From positions 620,001 to 684,000 of the forward strand of contig OY843726.1 in NCBI GenBank assembly GCA_963693005.1: a stretch of 64,000 bases of DNA. The letters are read 5' to 3'. Within the stretch, counting starts at the first letter, position 1. Every line of letters starts with the position of its first letter. Below are positions 17,623 through 26,139 of this stretch, piece by piece. This stretch comes from Bodonicaedibacter sp963693005 (GTDB lineage Bacteria > Pseudomonadota > Alphaproteobacteria > UBA6184). Under the pieces are notes generated by a model, which did no database searches, had not been told where the DNA came from, and saw nothing but the letters and a program-made list of their open reading frames with translations. The translations under genes and the position numbers were made by a program.

Positions 17623-18368
17623 TAGATTTCAAAGGTTTGTTGATTTATAAATTTTTGAACAAAGAGATTAGAGGCATTACTCATATCTTTTAATCCACCC
17701 TTCCAAATAATCTTTCCTTCATTTAACATGCCCACTCGATCGGCAACTGTATGCACTGTTGACATATCGTGGGTAATAGTGAACGTAGTAATATCAAGGT
17801 CTTGGTGACACTTACGAATCAACTTATTAATCAAATCTGCGATAACCGGATCTAGGCCTGCGGTTGGCTCATCGAATAATAAAACCTCTGGCTCCATAAT
17901 AATGGCTCTAGCAATTGCAACTCGTTTTTGCATACCACCAGAGAGCTCGTTTGGTCTCTGATACCCCACAGATGAAGACATTCCTACTAAATCTAATTTT
18001 TCCAACGCTCTTTTTTTTGCTTGTGTTGGGCCCACCCCTTGACCTTTTATAAGGCCAAAGGCAACATTTTCCCAAATTGTTAGGCTATCGAACAGAGCGC
18101 CACCCTGAAACACAATTGCAAATTTCTTTAGAAAAGTATCTCTAGCTCGCCCAGCAAGGTTAGAAGTTTCTTGACCATCTACGATTACTGAGCCTTTATC
18201 AAGGCTCAACAGACCCAACAAACACTTTAACAACACGGACTTACCCACACCCGAAGGGCCAATCGTTACGAAAGACTCCTTATCATAAATTTCAAGATCT
18301 AACCCACTTAAAATAGTCTTTTTTCCAAAGGATTTATGAAGCTTTATCAGTTTGATTTTTTCATTCAT
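17622..18368 (-). CDS. mlaF: ABC transporter ATPase, MlaF-type phospholipid transport
   Basis: 248 residues, a complete ABC ATPase: Walker A 'GPSGVGKS' (about 38-45), signature 'LSGGMQKRVAIARAI' (about 141-155), Walker B 'EVLLFDEPTAGLDP' and the switch His in 'TFTITHDMS'. 'LSGGM.KRVAIARA' and 'GLDP' spacing are typical of MlaF/MkI-type lipid importers. With the adjacent MlaE permease it should form the inner-membrane core of the Mla system that maintains outer-membrane lipid asymmetry. The MlaD, MlaB and MlaC partners are not in this window. Confidence 0.88.
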   Translation of the reverse strand: MNEKIKLIKLHKSFGKKTILSGLDLEIYDKESFVTIGPSGVGKSVLLKCLLGLLSLDKGSVIVDGQETSNLAGRARDTFLKKFAIVFQGGALFDSLTIWENVAFGLIKGQGVGPTQAKKRALEKLDLVGMSSSVGYQRPNELSGGMQKRVAIARAIIMEPEVLLFDEPTAGLDPVIADLINKLIRKCHQDLDITTFTITHDMSTVHTVADRVGMLNEGKIIWKGGLKDMSNASNLFVQKFINQQTFEI

Positions 18369-18372
18369 AACG

Positions 18373-19134
18373 TTAAAAGAGAAATATTGTTAAAATATAA
18401 TTTAACACAAAAATACTAATCGACGACAAAACAACTGATTTTGTCGTGGCAACGCCAACTCCCTCGGCTCCACGCCTTGCATTATACCCTGTGTAACAAC
18501 CAATAGCAGCAATTGCTCCCCCAAAAAAAACAGATTTTATTAATCCTGAAAACACATCAGAAAAATACAAATAGTGAAATGTTTGAGCAATATAGTAACT
18601 TTCATTAAAGTCCAAATACCGAGTGCTAATTAAGTACCCCCCATACACTCCAATTGTGTCAGCAACAATCACCAATAGTGGCAAACTTAATACAGACGCC
18701 AAAACCCTCGGTGCGACTAAATAGTGATAAGGATCCGTATGTAGTGTACGCATGGCATCAATTTGATCTGTAACTGTCATTGTTCCCACTTCAGCCGCCA
18801 TAGCCGCCCCCACACGACCAGATATCATCAACCCCGTTAAAACTGGCCCAAGTTCACGAACAATTGACAAAACAACAACAGTAGGTACTGCCCCCGTTGC
18901 GGAAAATCGTGCAAACCCCGTATAAGTCTGCAACGCCAAAACAATTCCCGTAAATATTGCCGTCAAAGTAACAATTGGCAACGATAGAAAGCCAACCTGA
19001 AAAAGTTGCTGAAAAATTTCCCTAATATAAAAAGGCGCAGAAAAAGTAGCTTTTAAACTATTAAGCAAGAAAAAAGCAATCTGCCCCGTTGTCTCAAAAA
19101 GCACTAATAAACGCCGACCAATAGTTGCAAACAT
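18373..19134 (-). CDS. mlaE: MlaE family lipid ABC transporter permease
   Basis: 253 residues with five to six membrane helices and the MlaE domain. 'LTAIFTGIVLALQTYTGF' and 'RELGPVLTGLMISGRVGAAMAAEVGTMTVTDQIDAM' (the EQxxA-type coupling region, here 'DQIDAM') are family hallmarks. It moves phospholipids across the periplasm with MlaF, whose gene starts 4 nt downstream. The alr gene precedes by 9 nt. An N-terminal amphipathic segment of about 35 residues is normal for the family. Confidence 0.9.
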   Translation of the reverse strand: MFATIGRRLLVLFETTGQIAFFLLNSLKATFSAPFYIREIFQQLFQVGFLSLPIVTLTAIFTGIVLALQTYTGFARFSATGAVPTVVVLSIVRELGPVLTGLMISGRVGAAMAAEVGTMTVTDQIDAMRTLHTDPYHYLVAPRVLASVLSLPLLVIVADTIGVYGGYLISTRYLDFNESYYIAQTFHYLYFSDVFSGLIKSVFFGGAIAAIGCYTGYNARRGAEGVGVATTKSVVLSSISIFVLNYILTIFLF

Positions 19135-19143
19135 CTTTGTAGC

Positions 19144-20301
19144 TTAATCCAAATACTCCCAATGATACCTCTTTCCTAGTGAAATTGGAATCTCATGTGG
19201 AACAAAATCTGTATCCTGAATCAAATCTGCCACACGAATATCTGAACCCAACATCTGTACCCAAGCCCCCTCATGTAAATAAACATCCGGAATATGCGAC
19301 ACATCCACCACACAAAAGTCCATTGAAATACGGCCAACCAAGCTAGCCCAATAAGGACCAATTCGCACACGAGGCTTATATTTATGCAAGAAGCGAAGGT
19401 AGCCATCTGCATACCCCATCGATAAGGTTGCAAGTCTTCCTTTTTGGGTAGTAACATAGGATGCACCGTATCCCACGGTATCTCCAGGATAAGTCGTTCT
19501 CAGCTGAACTATCCGACTATAAACATGCATTGCCTGTTCTAGGGGCACCGAAGGTGTTCCCTCATAAGATCCATACAAACCGTACCCTATGCGAGCCATA
19601 TCTAAACGAACAGATGGGGCACTGTAAATAGCGGGCGTTGCCGACAAACTACGCAAAGCCTGTGGAAAATGGCGAGAAAATCTCTCAAATGCCTCAAGCT
19701 GAATTTTATTAGTTGGAAAGTCTGCATTCTCACCACAGCATAAATGACTCATTACATAGGTCACATTAATATTTTGCATTTGGTGCAAATCTTGAATTAC
19801 ACGCAGCGCTCCATCTCGGCACAAACCTGTGCGGGACATTCCTGTATCTACATGTAAAACACAATCCAATATCTTATTATTCTTAACCGCAAAACTATTC
19901 CAACGCACCAACTGATCATACGTATTAAGCACAGGTATAATTTTGCTCTGAAAAAACAGCTCTTCACTATCAAAACACAACCCATATAATACGTAAATCT
20001 TTGCGTCCGGCACTGCATTTCGTGCAGCAACCCCCTCATTTAAGGTTGCAACAAAAAACTCTTTCGCCCCAGATTGAAAAAGCGCTTTAAAAACCCTATC
20101 AGCACCCAAGCCATATGCGTTTGACTTAAGAACAGGGGCAACCGTTGTTGGCGAAATATGGCTTTTTATTCTTGCGTAATTTCGAGAAATAGCCCCCAAA
20201 TCAACAACAACAACCCCACTTTCATACTTAAAATCGCTGCCCCGACTGGATAGAAACACATCCATATTTACAGAAGCGCCAGCAGTTTCTCTTTCCAACA
20301 C
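19144..20301 (-). CDS. alr: Alanine racemase
   Basis: 385 residues from a GTG 2 nt after the dnaB stop; an internal ATG at 20265 (residue 13) is an alternative start. The PLP lysine is K59 in 'VLKSNAYGLG'. The C-terminal catalytic tyrosine region 'GYGASYVT' and 'RISMDFCVVDVS' are present. The enzyme interconverts L- and D-alanine, supplying D-Ala for peptidoglycan, so the organism is expected to retain some cell wall. The order dnaB-alr-radA is common in Alphaproteobacteria; here mlaEF is inserted between alr and radA. Confidence 0.95.
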   Translation of the reverse strand: MLERETAGASVNMDVFLSSRGSDFKYESGVVVVDLGAISRNYARIKSHISPTTVAPVLKSNAYGLGADRVFKALFQSGAKEFFVATLNEGVAARNAVPDAKIYVLYGLCFDSEELFFQSKIIPVLNTYDQLVRWNSFAVKNNKILDCVLHVDTGMSRTGLCRDGALRVIQDLHQMQNINVTYVMSHLCCGENADFPTNKIQLEAFERFSRHFPQALRSLSATPAIYSAPSVRLDMARIGYGLYGSYEGTPSVPLEQAMHVYSRIVQLRTTYPGDTVGYGASYVTTQKGRLATLSMGYADGYLRFLHKYKPRVRIGPYWASLVGRISMDFCVVDVSHIPDVYLHEGAWVQMLGSDIRVADLIQDTDFVPHEIPISLGKRYHWEYLD

Positions 20302-20303
20302 AG

Positions 20304-21767
20304 TTAATATACCTCATGGTGTGTTTGGTCCAAATTTGAAAATCTAGTATAACGACCATCAAAGTGTAAACGAACAGTGCCAACAGGGCCGTGACGCTGT
20401 TTACCAATAATAACCTCTGCCGTATTCGCTACTTTTTGTAACTTATCCGTCCACTCATTATATTTCTTCACATCCTCAACATCTGGCTCTTTTCTTGATA
20501 GGTAATACTCTTCACGATAAACAAACATCACCACATCAGCATCTTGCTCGATCGAACCAGACTCACGAAGATCCGAAAGTTGTGGGCGCTTATCGTCTCG
20601 CTGTTCGACAGCACGAGATAGCTGCGATAATGCAATAATTGGAACGCTTAACTCTTTTGCAATCGCCTTCAGCGATCTAGAAATTTCAGAAATTTCATTC
20701 ACACGATTATCACCACCGTGACGCCCTGTAGTTAATAACTGCAAATAGTCAATTATTATAAAACCGATATCATGCTGTCGCTTCAGGCGTCGAGCTCTCG
20801 AACGCAAAGAAGAAACAGAAAGAGCTGGCGTATCATCAATAAACAAACTCATGTTTTCTAACTCTCGACTCACCTCTATAAACTTTTCAAAGTTACCACT
20901 ATTCAGTTCGCCTCTGCGTATCTTCTCAGAAGAAACCTGAGATTCAGCAGCCAATAGACGTGTTGCGAGCTGCTCAGCAGACATTTCTAACGAAAAGAAC
21001 AAAACACCTGCGCCCTCAACCCGCTGATCTAGGTGAGCTTTTGCGGCATTAAACGCAATTGTTGTAGCAAGCGCAGTCTTTCCCATAGACGGCCGCCCCG
21101 CCAAAATAAGTAAATCAGAGTTGTGGAACCCACCCAAATAATCATCAACACTTTTTAACCCAGAGGTAACCCCAACAATCTTGCGATCACTTTGAAACGC
21201 CCTTTTCGCTGTACTGACGGCCTCTGTCAGCGCGGCCCCAAAAGAAAGCGGTCCTTTTTGCCCCCCCTCTTTTGCCGCCAACTGAAAAAGCTCTTGCTCA
21301 ATATGAGCAATCTGCTCCTCAGTGCTCTTTTCATGATCCATGCGCCGAGCCTCAACAACAACATCTGAGCCAAGCGCAATTAACTCTCGCCTTAAAAACA
21401 GATCATAAATAATACGGGCATAGTGCTCAACATCTATAATCTGTGTAGCATTTGTTGCAACTGACACTAAATACTCTTGGATCTTGGGGGCCCCATCGTG
21501 TTGCGCAAAGTACCCCTTTAGCGTAATGGGATCGGCAACATGGCCGCGCTCAAGTAGCTTTTGGATAGCTTGATAAATCTCTTGATGCAGGTGAGTTGAA
21601 AAGTGCTCTGATTTTAAAAAATCAGAGATTCGCTCCATTGGAGCATTGTTGTATAAAAGTGTTCCCAGTAAAAGTTGCTCGGCCTCTAGGTTTTGAGGCT
21701 GTTCTTCGCGTGGCAGCTGTATAGAGTTTGTGGAAAGAGTGTGCTCGTGATTAACAACTGATGACAT
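20304..21767 (-). CDS. dnaB: Replicative DNA helicase DnaB
   Basis: 487 residues. The N-terminal domain (about 20-120, 'PQNLEAEQLLLGTLL') is followed by a linker and the RecA-like C-terminal domain with Walker A 'GRPSMGKTA', Walker B 'IGFIIIDYLQLL' and the 'QLSRAVEQRDDKRPQLSDLRESGSIEQDAD' region that is characteristic of DnaB. No intein is present. It unwinds DNA at the fork as a hexamer. It follows the S6-S18-L9 ribosomal genes after a terminator, as in many Alphaproteobacteria. Confidence 0.96.
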   Translation of the reverse strand: MSSVVNHEHTLSTNSIQLPREEQPQNLEAEQLLLGTLLYNNAPMERISDFLKSEHFSTHLHQEIYQAIQKLLERGHVADPITLKGYFAQHDGAPKIQEYLVSVATNATQIIDVEHYARIIYDLFLRRELIALGSDVVVEARRMDHEKSTEEQIAHIEQELFQLAAKEGGQKGPLSFGAALTEAVSTAKRAFQSDRKIVGVTSGLKSVDDYLGGFHNSDLLILAGRPSMGKTALATTIAFNAAKAHLDQRVEGAGVLFFSLEMSAEQLATRLLAAESQVSSEKIRRGELNSGNFEKFIEVSRELENMSLFIDDTPALSVSSLRSRARRLKRQHDIGFIIIDYLQLLTTGRHGGDNRVNEISEISRSLKAIAKELSVPIIALSQLSRAVEQRDDKRPQLSDLRESGSIEQDADVVMFVYREEYYLSRKEPDVEDVKKYNEWTDKLQKVANTAEVIIGKQRHGPVGTVRLHFDGRYTRFSNLDQTHHEVY

Positions 21768-21794
21768 AGGGGGCTCCTTAGTAGGGGGGTTAAG

Positions 21795-21822
21795 AAAAGG
21801 CGGGAATAAAACACCCCCGCCC
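21795..21822 (-). terminator. Intrinsic terminator after rplI
   Basis: On the minus strand a GC-rich stem is formed by GGCGGG at 21821-21816 and CCCGCC at 21804-21799, with an 11-nt loop, followed by TTTTCTT. It lies in the 66-nt gap between the rplI stop and dnaB start, so it probably attenuates, rather than fully blocks, read-through into dnaB. Confidence 0.7.
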
Positions 21823-21833
21823 TAAAAACTTAG

Positions 21834-22385
21834 CTACGCCTCCGAAACCTCTTCAACTGTAACCTCACTGAAAACAATCTCAGACCCGTAAGACTTACCT
21901 TCCGTCTTATCTGCTGCTTGTAATTGAGCATTAGCCTCATCAGAGCTTAACGCCACATTTACGCGAACAGAAACGTCAACTTCACCGTGCAAATGAAGAG
22001 TAGCGGGATGTACCCCCAATTCTTTAATCGCCTCTGGAATAATAATTTGCTGACGAGAAACGATGAAACCCTCTTGAGTTAACGCCTCAGACAAATCACG
22101 AGTAGTTACAGATCCGTACAATTGGCCACTATCACCAGCTTGACGAATAACAACCAAAACTTTTCCAACCAATTTAGCAGCAACTTTTTCTGCCTCTACC
22201 TTTTTAGACGCGCTATCAGCCTCAATGCGTGCACGCTCAGCTTCAAATTTCTTTTTAGCTTCTCGTGTAGATCGAACAGCTTTTTTTTGTGGCAACAAAA
22301 AATTACGCGCAAATCCGTCTCTTACAAGAACTATATCGCCAATGTTTCCTAATTTGGGAACACGCTCAGTTAAAATAATTTCCAT
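21834..22385 (-). CDS. rplI: 50S ribosomal protein L9
   Basis: 183 residues; L9 is usually about 150, and the extra length is a C-terminal tail after residue 150 ('NAQLQAADKTEGKSYGSEIV'), common in Alphaproteobacteria. The start 'MEIILTERVPKLGNIGDIVLVRDGFARNFLLPQKKA' region carries the L9 N-domain signature, with a long connecting helix (about 45-75) leading to the C-domain. It is third in the rpsF-rpsR-rplI operon, 17 nt after rpsR. Confidence 0.96.
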   Translation of the reverse strand: MEIILTERVPKLGNIGDIVLVRDGFARNFLLPQKKAVRSTREAKKKFEAERARIEADSASKKVEAEKVAAKLVGKVLVVIRQAGDSGQLYGSVTTRDLSEALTQEGFIVSRQQIIIPEAIKELGVHPATLHLHGEVDVSVRVNVALSSDEANAQLQAADKTEGKSYGSEIVFSEVTVEEVSEA

Positions 22386-22402
22386 TCTATTCTCCCACTT
22401 TA

Positions 22403-22639
22403 TTAATCAACAGCATATGGCATAATCGCCAAGTAACGTGCACGCTTAATTGCCAGAGCCAACTCACGCTGACGCTTTGCCGAAACAAAGCTAATACGGC
22501 TGGGGACTATTCGCCCACGCTCAGAAACAAATCGCTGAAGAATTCGTGGATCTCTGTAATCAATTTTAATTGCTCTCGGACCTGAAAACGGGCACGTTTT
22601 CTTGCGGTGAAAGAATGTTGGTTTTTGGAACGATGCCAT
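22403..22639 (-). CDS. rpsR: 30S ribosomal protein S18
   Basis: 78 residues. 'IDYRDPRILQRFVSERGRIVPSRI' region and 'KRQRELALAIKRARYLAIMPY' are the S18 core. The N-terminal Cys-Pro-Phe segment ('KKTCPFSG') is also typical. S18 pairs with S6 on the 30S platform; their genes are adjacent here, with the rpsF stop overlapping the start by 1 nt. Confidence 0.97.
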   Translation of the reverse strand: MASFQKPTFFHRKKTCPFSGPRAIKIDYRDPRILQRFVSERGRIVPSRISFVSAKRQRELALAIKRARYLAIMPYAVD

Positions 22640-23031
22640 TATGCGGATACTCCTCTTTTCACTTCTTCTTTCGCCGCAGCTACAGCCACACGACGAGACT
22701 CTTTATATCCCTTAGTCTGAGATAAAGGAGAGGGACCTTCTGCAAATTCGTCTACCCTAATAGACAGAAATCGCAACATATCCTCATGCAATCCCATTTG
22801 GCGTTCCATTTCAGAAATAGCATCAGAGGTTACCGCAACGTGCATTTCAACATAATGCCCCTTGCGGTTTTTTTTAATTTTGTACGCCAACTGACGCAGT
22901 CCACAATACTCGGTTTTGAGAATAGTTCCATCATAGCTTTTGATAATATTCGTAAACTGCTCAGACATATTTTCAACCTGAGTTGAAGGAATGTCCTGGC
23001 GAGCCACATAAATACACTCATACTTATTCAT
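22639..23031 (-). CDS. rpsF: 30S ribosomal protein S6
   Basis: 130 residues. The ferredoxin-like S6 fold is recognisable from 'MNKYECIYVARQDIPSTQVE', 'GLRQLAYKIKKNRKGHYV' and 'LRFLSIRVDE'. A short charged tail ending in 'KRGVSA' follows. An excellent Shine-Dalgarno (AAGGAG, 7 nt before ATG) supports the start. It is the first gene of the S6-S18-L9 operon and probably of much of the block down to sdhE. Confidence 0.96.
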   Translation of the reverse strand: MNKYECIYVARQDIPSTQVENMSEQFTNIIKSYDGTILKTEYCGLRQLAYKIKKNRKGHYVEMHVAVTSDAISEMERQMGLHEDMLRFLSIRVDEFAEGPSPLSQTKGYKESRRVAVAAAKEEVKRGVSA

Positions 23032-23075
23032 AAAGTTACTCCTTATGGTTGATAGTCATTCTGACCACAGCTGCA

Positions 23076-23103
23076 ATTCTAATCAATCACAGCAAGGACG
23101 CAA
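23076..23103 (-). promoter_or_regulatory. Possible sigma70-type promoter for rpsF
   Basis: On the minus strand TTGCGT (23103-23098) and TAGAAT (23081-23076) are separated by 16 nt. The -10 is one mismatch from consensus and the -35 is weak. The transcript would start about 38 nt before the rpsF ATG. This is only a by-eye match. Confidence 0.35.
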
Positions 23104-23167
23104 TGTCGTGACACTTTGCCACAATAACTTTATGTGATATTTGCCTTATAAAGTCAAGTCTTTAAGA

Positions 23168-23764
23168 CTATAACGAGGTCACACCTTCATTCGCCCTAGG
23201 GATTGGAACAAAACGGTAAACTCCCTTATGCAAAATAACATGTGAGGGAAAAAGAGATACCACCCACAACCAAACAAACGAAAAAGCACCAAAACCCCAT
23301 ATCAAAGGTGGGTTGCTCTCTAGAGCCAGAGTAATGGCGCTTCCATCAACCCCAAACACAGACACAAAGAGAATTAGGTAGGGAATCAACAAAAGAAGCG
23401 CTAATAAATACGCAAAAACCAAGCTTTTTACGTAAACCCACAATAGGGCCCATGTCCATACACCTTTTGGCTTTTGAGCAACATACAAACGCTCAAACGA
23501 TTTGTATTCTTTTGTGTAGCACGCAAAGTAAAAAATATAGGCCCAAACAATAAGCATGGGTAACTGAAAAAACAAAGGCCCCATCGCTCCTTCAAAAACA
23601 AGCATCGATTTCTCAGGAATCATAAAAGCAAGCGAAAATATAACGACAAAGAACCCAATCATCAAAACAAACCCTCTCCAAAGCTGCGCCCAAATAAAAG
23701 ACAAGGTCTGCTTAAATCTCTGCCCTGTAAAAATCTCTTTAAGCTTTGGAATTTCACCAGCCAT
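23168..23764 (-). CDS. Uncharacterised four-helix membrane protein (paralogue of 24031-24558)
   Basis: 198 residues with about four membrane helices (roughly 32-50, 62-82, 105-135, 150-172). I do not recognise the family. It shares with the protein at 24031-24558 the pattern F-T-x-x-R-x-x-Q-T-x-x-x-x-WAQ-x-WRGFV near the N-terminus, a central K-EY-x-SF-x-R motif ('TKEYKSFERLY') and a C-terminal H-x-x-LH-x-G-x-x-x-F ('HVILHKGVYRF'). The two are therefore paralogues separated by 266 nt. Low-complexity coding is unlikely given the conserved motifs. Confidence 0.7.
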   Translation of the reverse strand: MAGEIPKLKEIFTGQRFKQTLSFIWAQLWRGFVLMIGFFVVIFSLAFMIPEKSMLVFEGAMGPLFFQLPMLIVWAYIFYFACYTKEYKSFERLYVAQKPKGVWTWALLWVYVKSLVFAYLLALLLLIPYLILFVSVFGVDGSAITLALESNPPLIWGFGAFSFVWLWVVSLFPSHVILHKGVYRFVPIPRANEGVTSL

Positions 23765-24030
23765 ACAACAATCTCCTCCACAATATTAAAAAATTATCCT
23801 GTCAAAATAACACAAAAAAACTAACAAAAACTAACAAAATAAAATTACCACGAAATTAGCCCGGCTATCCCGAACATAAGGGGCACTCGGTAAAGCAAGC
23901 AAAAATAGGAAGAACAAACACAGCAAGCGAAAAATTTAATCCACCTTCGACCTATATCCATTTGGTAAAAGCTCAGCCCCCATGCCACAACAGAACTCAA
24001 ATCAATATAAACTTTCTGGTGGCAGCAATC

Positions 24031-24558
24031 TTATCTCTCTTTATCAACAAAGCAGAAGCCCCATGTGCCTCCATGGAGATAACAATGGGTTAGGACAAAA
24101 CCTACCCCTAAGTTAATAAGCGTCGCAATAGCCGGATGAAACATCCATAGTACTATTGATAAAAGCACTTCAACAACAACCCCCAAAAGCATTGTCAACA
24201 ATAGTGGCTTCCAAAAATCCTTTGCAAAAAACCCGCTGGGAGGGATTTTATCAAAAACCCGCTTAAAGCTGACATATTCTTTAACAAAGAGCGTATAGTA
24301 CGTTAAATATAGTAATGCAAAAAACAAGAACAAAACACGAATTGCAGAGCCCCCTAGAAAATCTACTTCTCCAAACTCTATTTCATCCGAAATAATCGAA
24401 TCTTCTAAAGAAAGATAGAAAAGAAAAATATAAATCGCCCCCACGACAAACCCTCGCCACGACTGGGCCCAAACAAGTATAGCCGTTTGAATCAATCGAC
24501 CCCTTGTAAACAGGCCCAACTCAAATACAAAAGGAACACCAAAAAACGAGAAACGCAT
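24031..24558 (-). CDS. Uncharacterised four-helix membrane protein (paralogue of 23168-23764)
   Basis: 175 residues, three to four membrane helices. Shared motifs with its neighbour are 'FTRGRLIQTAILVWAQSWRGFV', 'VKEYVSFKRVF' and 'HCYLHGGTWGF'. No catalytic motif is visible; the conserved WAQ-WRGF, EY-SF-R and LH-G elements could mark a small membrane protein family limited to this lineage. It is divergent from the DUF454 gene, with a 54-nt shared upstream region. Function unknown. Confidence 0.68.
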   Translation of the reverse strand: MRFSFFGVPFVFELGLFTRGRLIQTAILVWAQSWRGFVVGAIYIFLFYLSLEDSIISDEIEFGEVDFLGGSAIRVLFLFFALLYLTYYTLFVKEYVSFKRVFDKIPPSGFFAKDFWKPLLLTMLLGVVVEVLLSIVLWMFHPAIATLINLGVGFVLTHCYLHGGTWGFCFVDKER

Positions 24559-24612
24559 ATCTAAATCCTAAAAATTATCTTATAGTAGTATGGTTGCTGG
24601 ATTTGTCAAGAA

Positions 24613-24846
24613 GTGAAGCGTAAAGTTATAGGTTGGACCTGTTTGTTTTTGGCGGTCATCGGGGCTCTATTGCCAATCATTCCTGGCATTGTTTTTTTTA
24701 TGCTTGCTGTCGTTTTGCTAAAAGACAGCAGCTCTTTAATTCGTTGGATCTGGTACCAATGTCAAGCGCGAATTCCAAAGTTCAAAGACGCATCTGACAA
24801 GGCTATGCCCGCCGTTGAACGCTGGCTGAAGTACCTGGGCTTATAA
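24613..24846 (+). CDS. DUF454/PGPGW-like small membrane protein
   Basis: 77 residues from a GTG start. Two close membrane helices contain the motif 'GALLPIIPGIVFFMLAVVLL', which resembles the L-P-x-x-P-x-x-x-F-x-L-L pattern of DUF454 (YbaN) and PGPGW proteins. An amphipathic tail follows. Function unknown. It is a lone plus-strand gene between the paralogous membrane pair and rlmN. The Shine-Dalgarno is weak (AAG close to the GTG), so the exact start is less certain than the gene. Confidence 0.6.
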   Translation: MKRKVIGWTCLFLAVIGALLPIIPGIVFFMLAVVLLKDSSSLIRWIWYQCQARIPKFKDASDKAMPAVERWLKYLGL

Positions 24847-24999
24847 CTGCCCTGATCAATCGTGATTAATGTCTTCTCTTAGAGTTAAATCAATGACAAG
24901 TAACTTCGACAGACTCTAGAAGCGGTTACCGCACAAAAACCAGTCAAGGCACCAATATTGGAATTTAATCAGAAAGCCGCAAGCAGCCTTTGCCTATCC

Positions 25000-26073
25000 C
25001 TAAACCTTATGCTTGGGGATACGCTTACTCTCAGACTTTAGCTGACCACATGCGGCAAAAATATCTTGCCCCCGCGGGGTCCGAACAGGGGAGGCATACC
25101 CAGCCCTTTCAATAACATCCGAAAAAGCAGAGATTGTTGCTTTTTCGGAGCACTCATATGGCGAGTTAGGCCATGGGTTAAAAGGTATAAGATTAATTTT
25201 TGCGGGAATTCCCTGAATAAGGCTCACCAATTCTTTTGCGTCGTAAACGCTATCATTAACCCCCTTTAACATCACATACTCAAAGGTTATTCTACGCCCC
25301 TGCGTTTTATCAGCATATCTCCGACAAGCCCCCAATAACTCTGCAAGTGGATACTTGCGATTAATAGGAACTATCTCATTGCGCAACTTATCATTTACTG
25401 CATGCAAAGATATTGCTAACCCTAACCCCAACTCTTCAGCACACAAATCGATATAAGGAACAATCCCAGATGTAGACAGAGTAATGCGTCGCCTCCCAAA
25501 TCCAATTCCATCCGCGTGCATTAAAATCTGCATCGCTTTTTTGATATTATCATAGTTATACAAAGGCTCGCCCATCCCCATCAAAACAACATTTGTTAGC
25601 TTTAACGGCTCACCTAACTTTGGCCAATCATTCAATTCATCTTTTGCTATCAGTATTTGTTGTAAAATATCTTCTGTAGTTAGGTTTCGCACTAATTTTT
25701 GCGTACCTGTGTGGCAAAACGTACACGTTAAAGTACATCCAACCTGAGAAGAAATACATAGGGTTCCCCGCAGCCTTTCGGGTATAAAAACAACCTCGAC
25801 CTCATTTTTATCTTCATATTTTAATAGCCACTTTCGGGTTCCATCAACAGAAGTTTTTGCGACTGAAACTTGGGACCGCCTAACGGTATAAAGCTCCGAT
25901 AGCTTTGTGCGCAAGACCTCCGGCAGATTTGACATTGTGGAAAAAGATGAATGCCCCCGCTGATAAATCCACCCCCAAATTTGATCTGCTCTATATGATT
26001 TCTCACCCAAACTATCCCTTAATTCTTGCCTCAGCTCTTCTGGAGTCAAGCCAATTACCGATTTTTTCTTCAC
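25000..26073 (-). CDS. rlmN: 23S rRNA A2503 / tRNA A37 C2-methyltransferase RlmN (radical SAM)
   Basis: About 357 residues from a GTG at 26073, selected because GGGG lies 9 nt upstream; the open frame continues to a TTG at 26109 but that stretch is the gatB terminator hairpin. The radical-SAM cluster motif C-x3-C-x2-C is 'CTLTCTFC', followed by 'HTGTQKLVRNLT' specific to RlmN. 'GMGEPLYNYDN' and 'SLHAVNDKLRNEIVPINRKYPL' are also diagnostic, and the resolving Cys lies near the C-terminus ('IFAACGQL'). It methylates C2 of adenosine. Confidence 0.94.
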   Translation of the reverse strand: MKKKSVIGLTPEELRQELRDSLGEKSYRADQIWGWIYQRGHSSFSTMSNLPEVLRTKLSELYTVRRSQVSVAKTSVDGTRKWLLKYEDKNEVEVVFIPERLRGTLCISSQVGCTLTCTFCHTGTQKLVRNLTTEDILQQILIAKDELNDWPKLGEPLKLTNVVLMGMGEPLYNYDNIKKAMQILMHADGIGFGRRRITLSTSGIVPYIDLCAEELGLGLAISLHAVNDKLRNEIVPINRKYPLAELLGACRRYADKTQGRRITFEYVMLKGVNDSVYDAKELVSLIQGIPAKINLIPFNPWPNSPYECSEKATISAFSDVIERAGYASPVRTPRGQDIFAACGQLKSESKRIPKHKV

Positions 26074-26090
26074 AAACACATACCCCACAA

Positions 26091-26120
26091 ATAAAAAACG
26101 CCCGGGCAAATTGCCCGAGC
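26091..26120 (-). terminator. Intrinsic terminator of the rho-gatCAB operon
   Basis: On the minus strand the stem GC-T-CGGGCA / TGCCCG-G-GC with an ATT loop (26120-26100) is followed directly by GTTTTTTATTT. It starts about 20 nt after the gatB stop and ends just before the rlmN start region, so it should separate the two transcripts. It is the clearest terminator in the window. Confidence 0.88.
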
Positions 26121-26139
26121 AAATAAAAACTAAGCAAAA

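Noticed and set aside
26074..26109. TTG start for rlmN inside the gatB terminator
   Set aside because: The codons are the hairpin and T-run; the GTG at 26073 has a proper Shine-Dalgarno.
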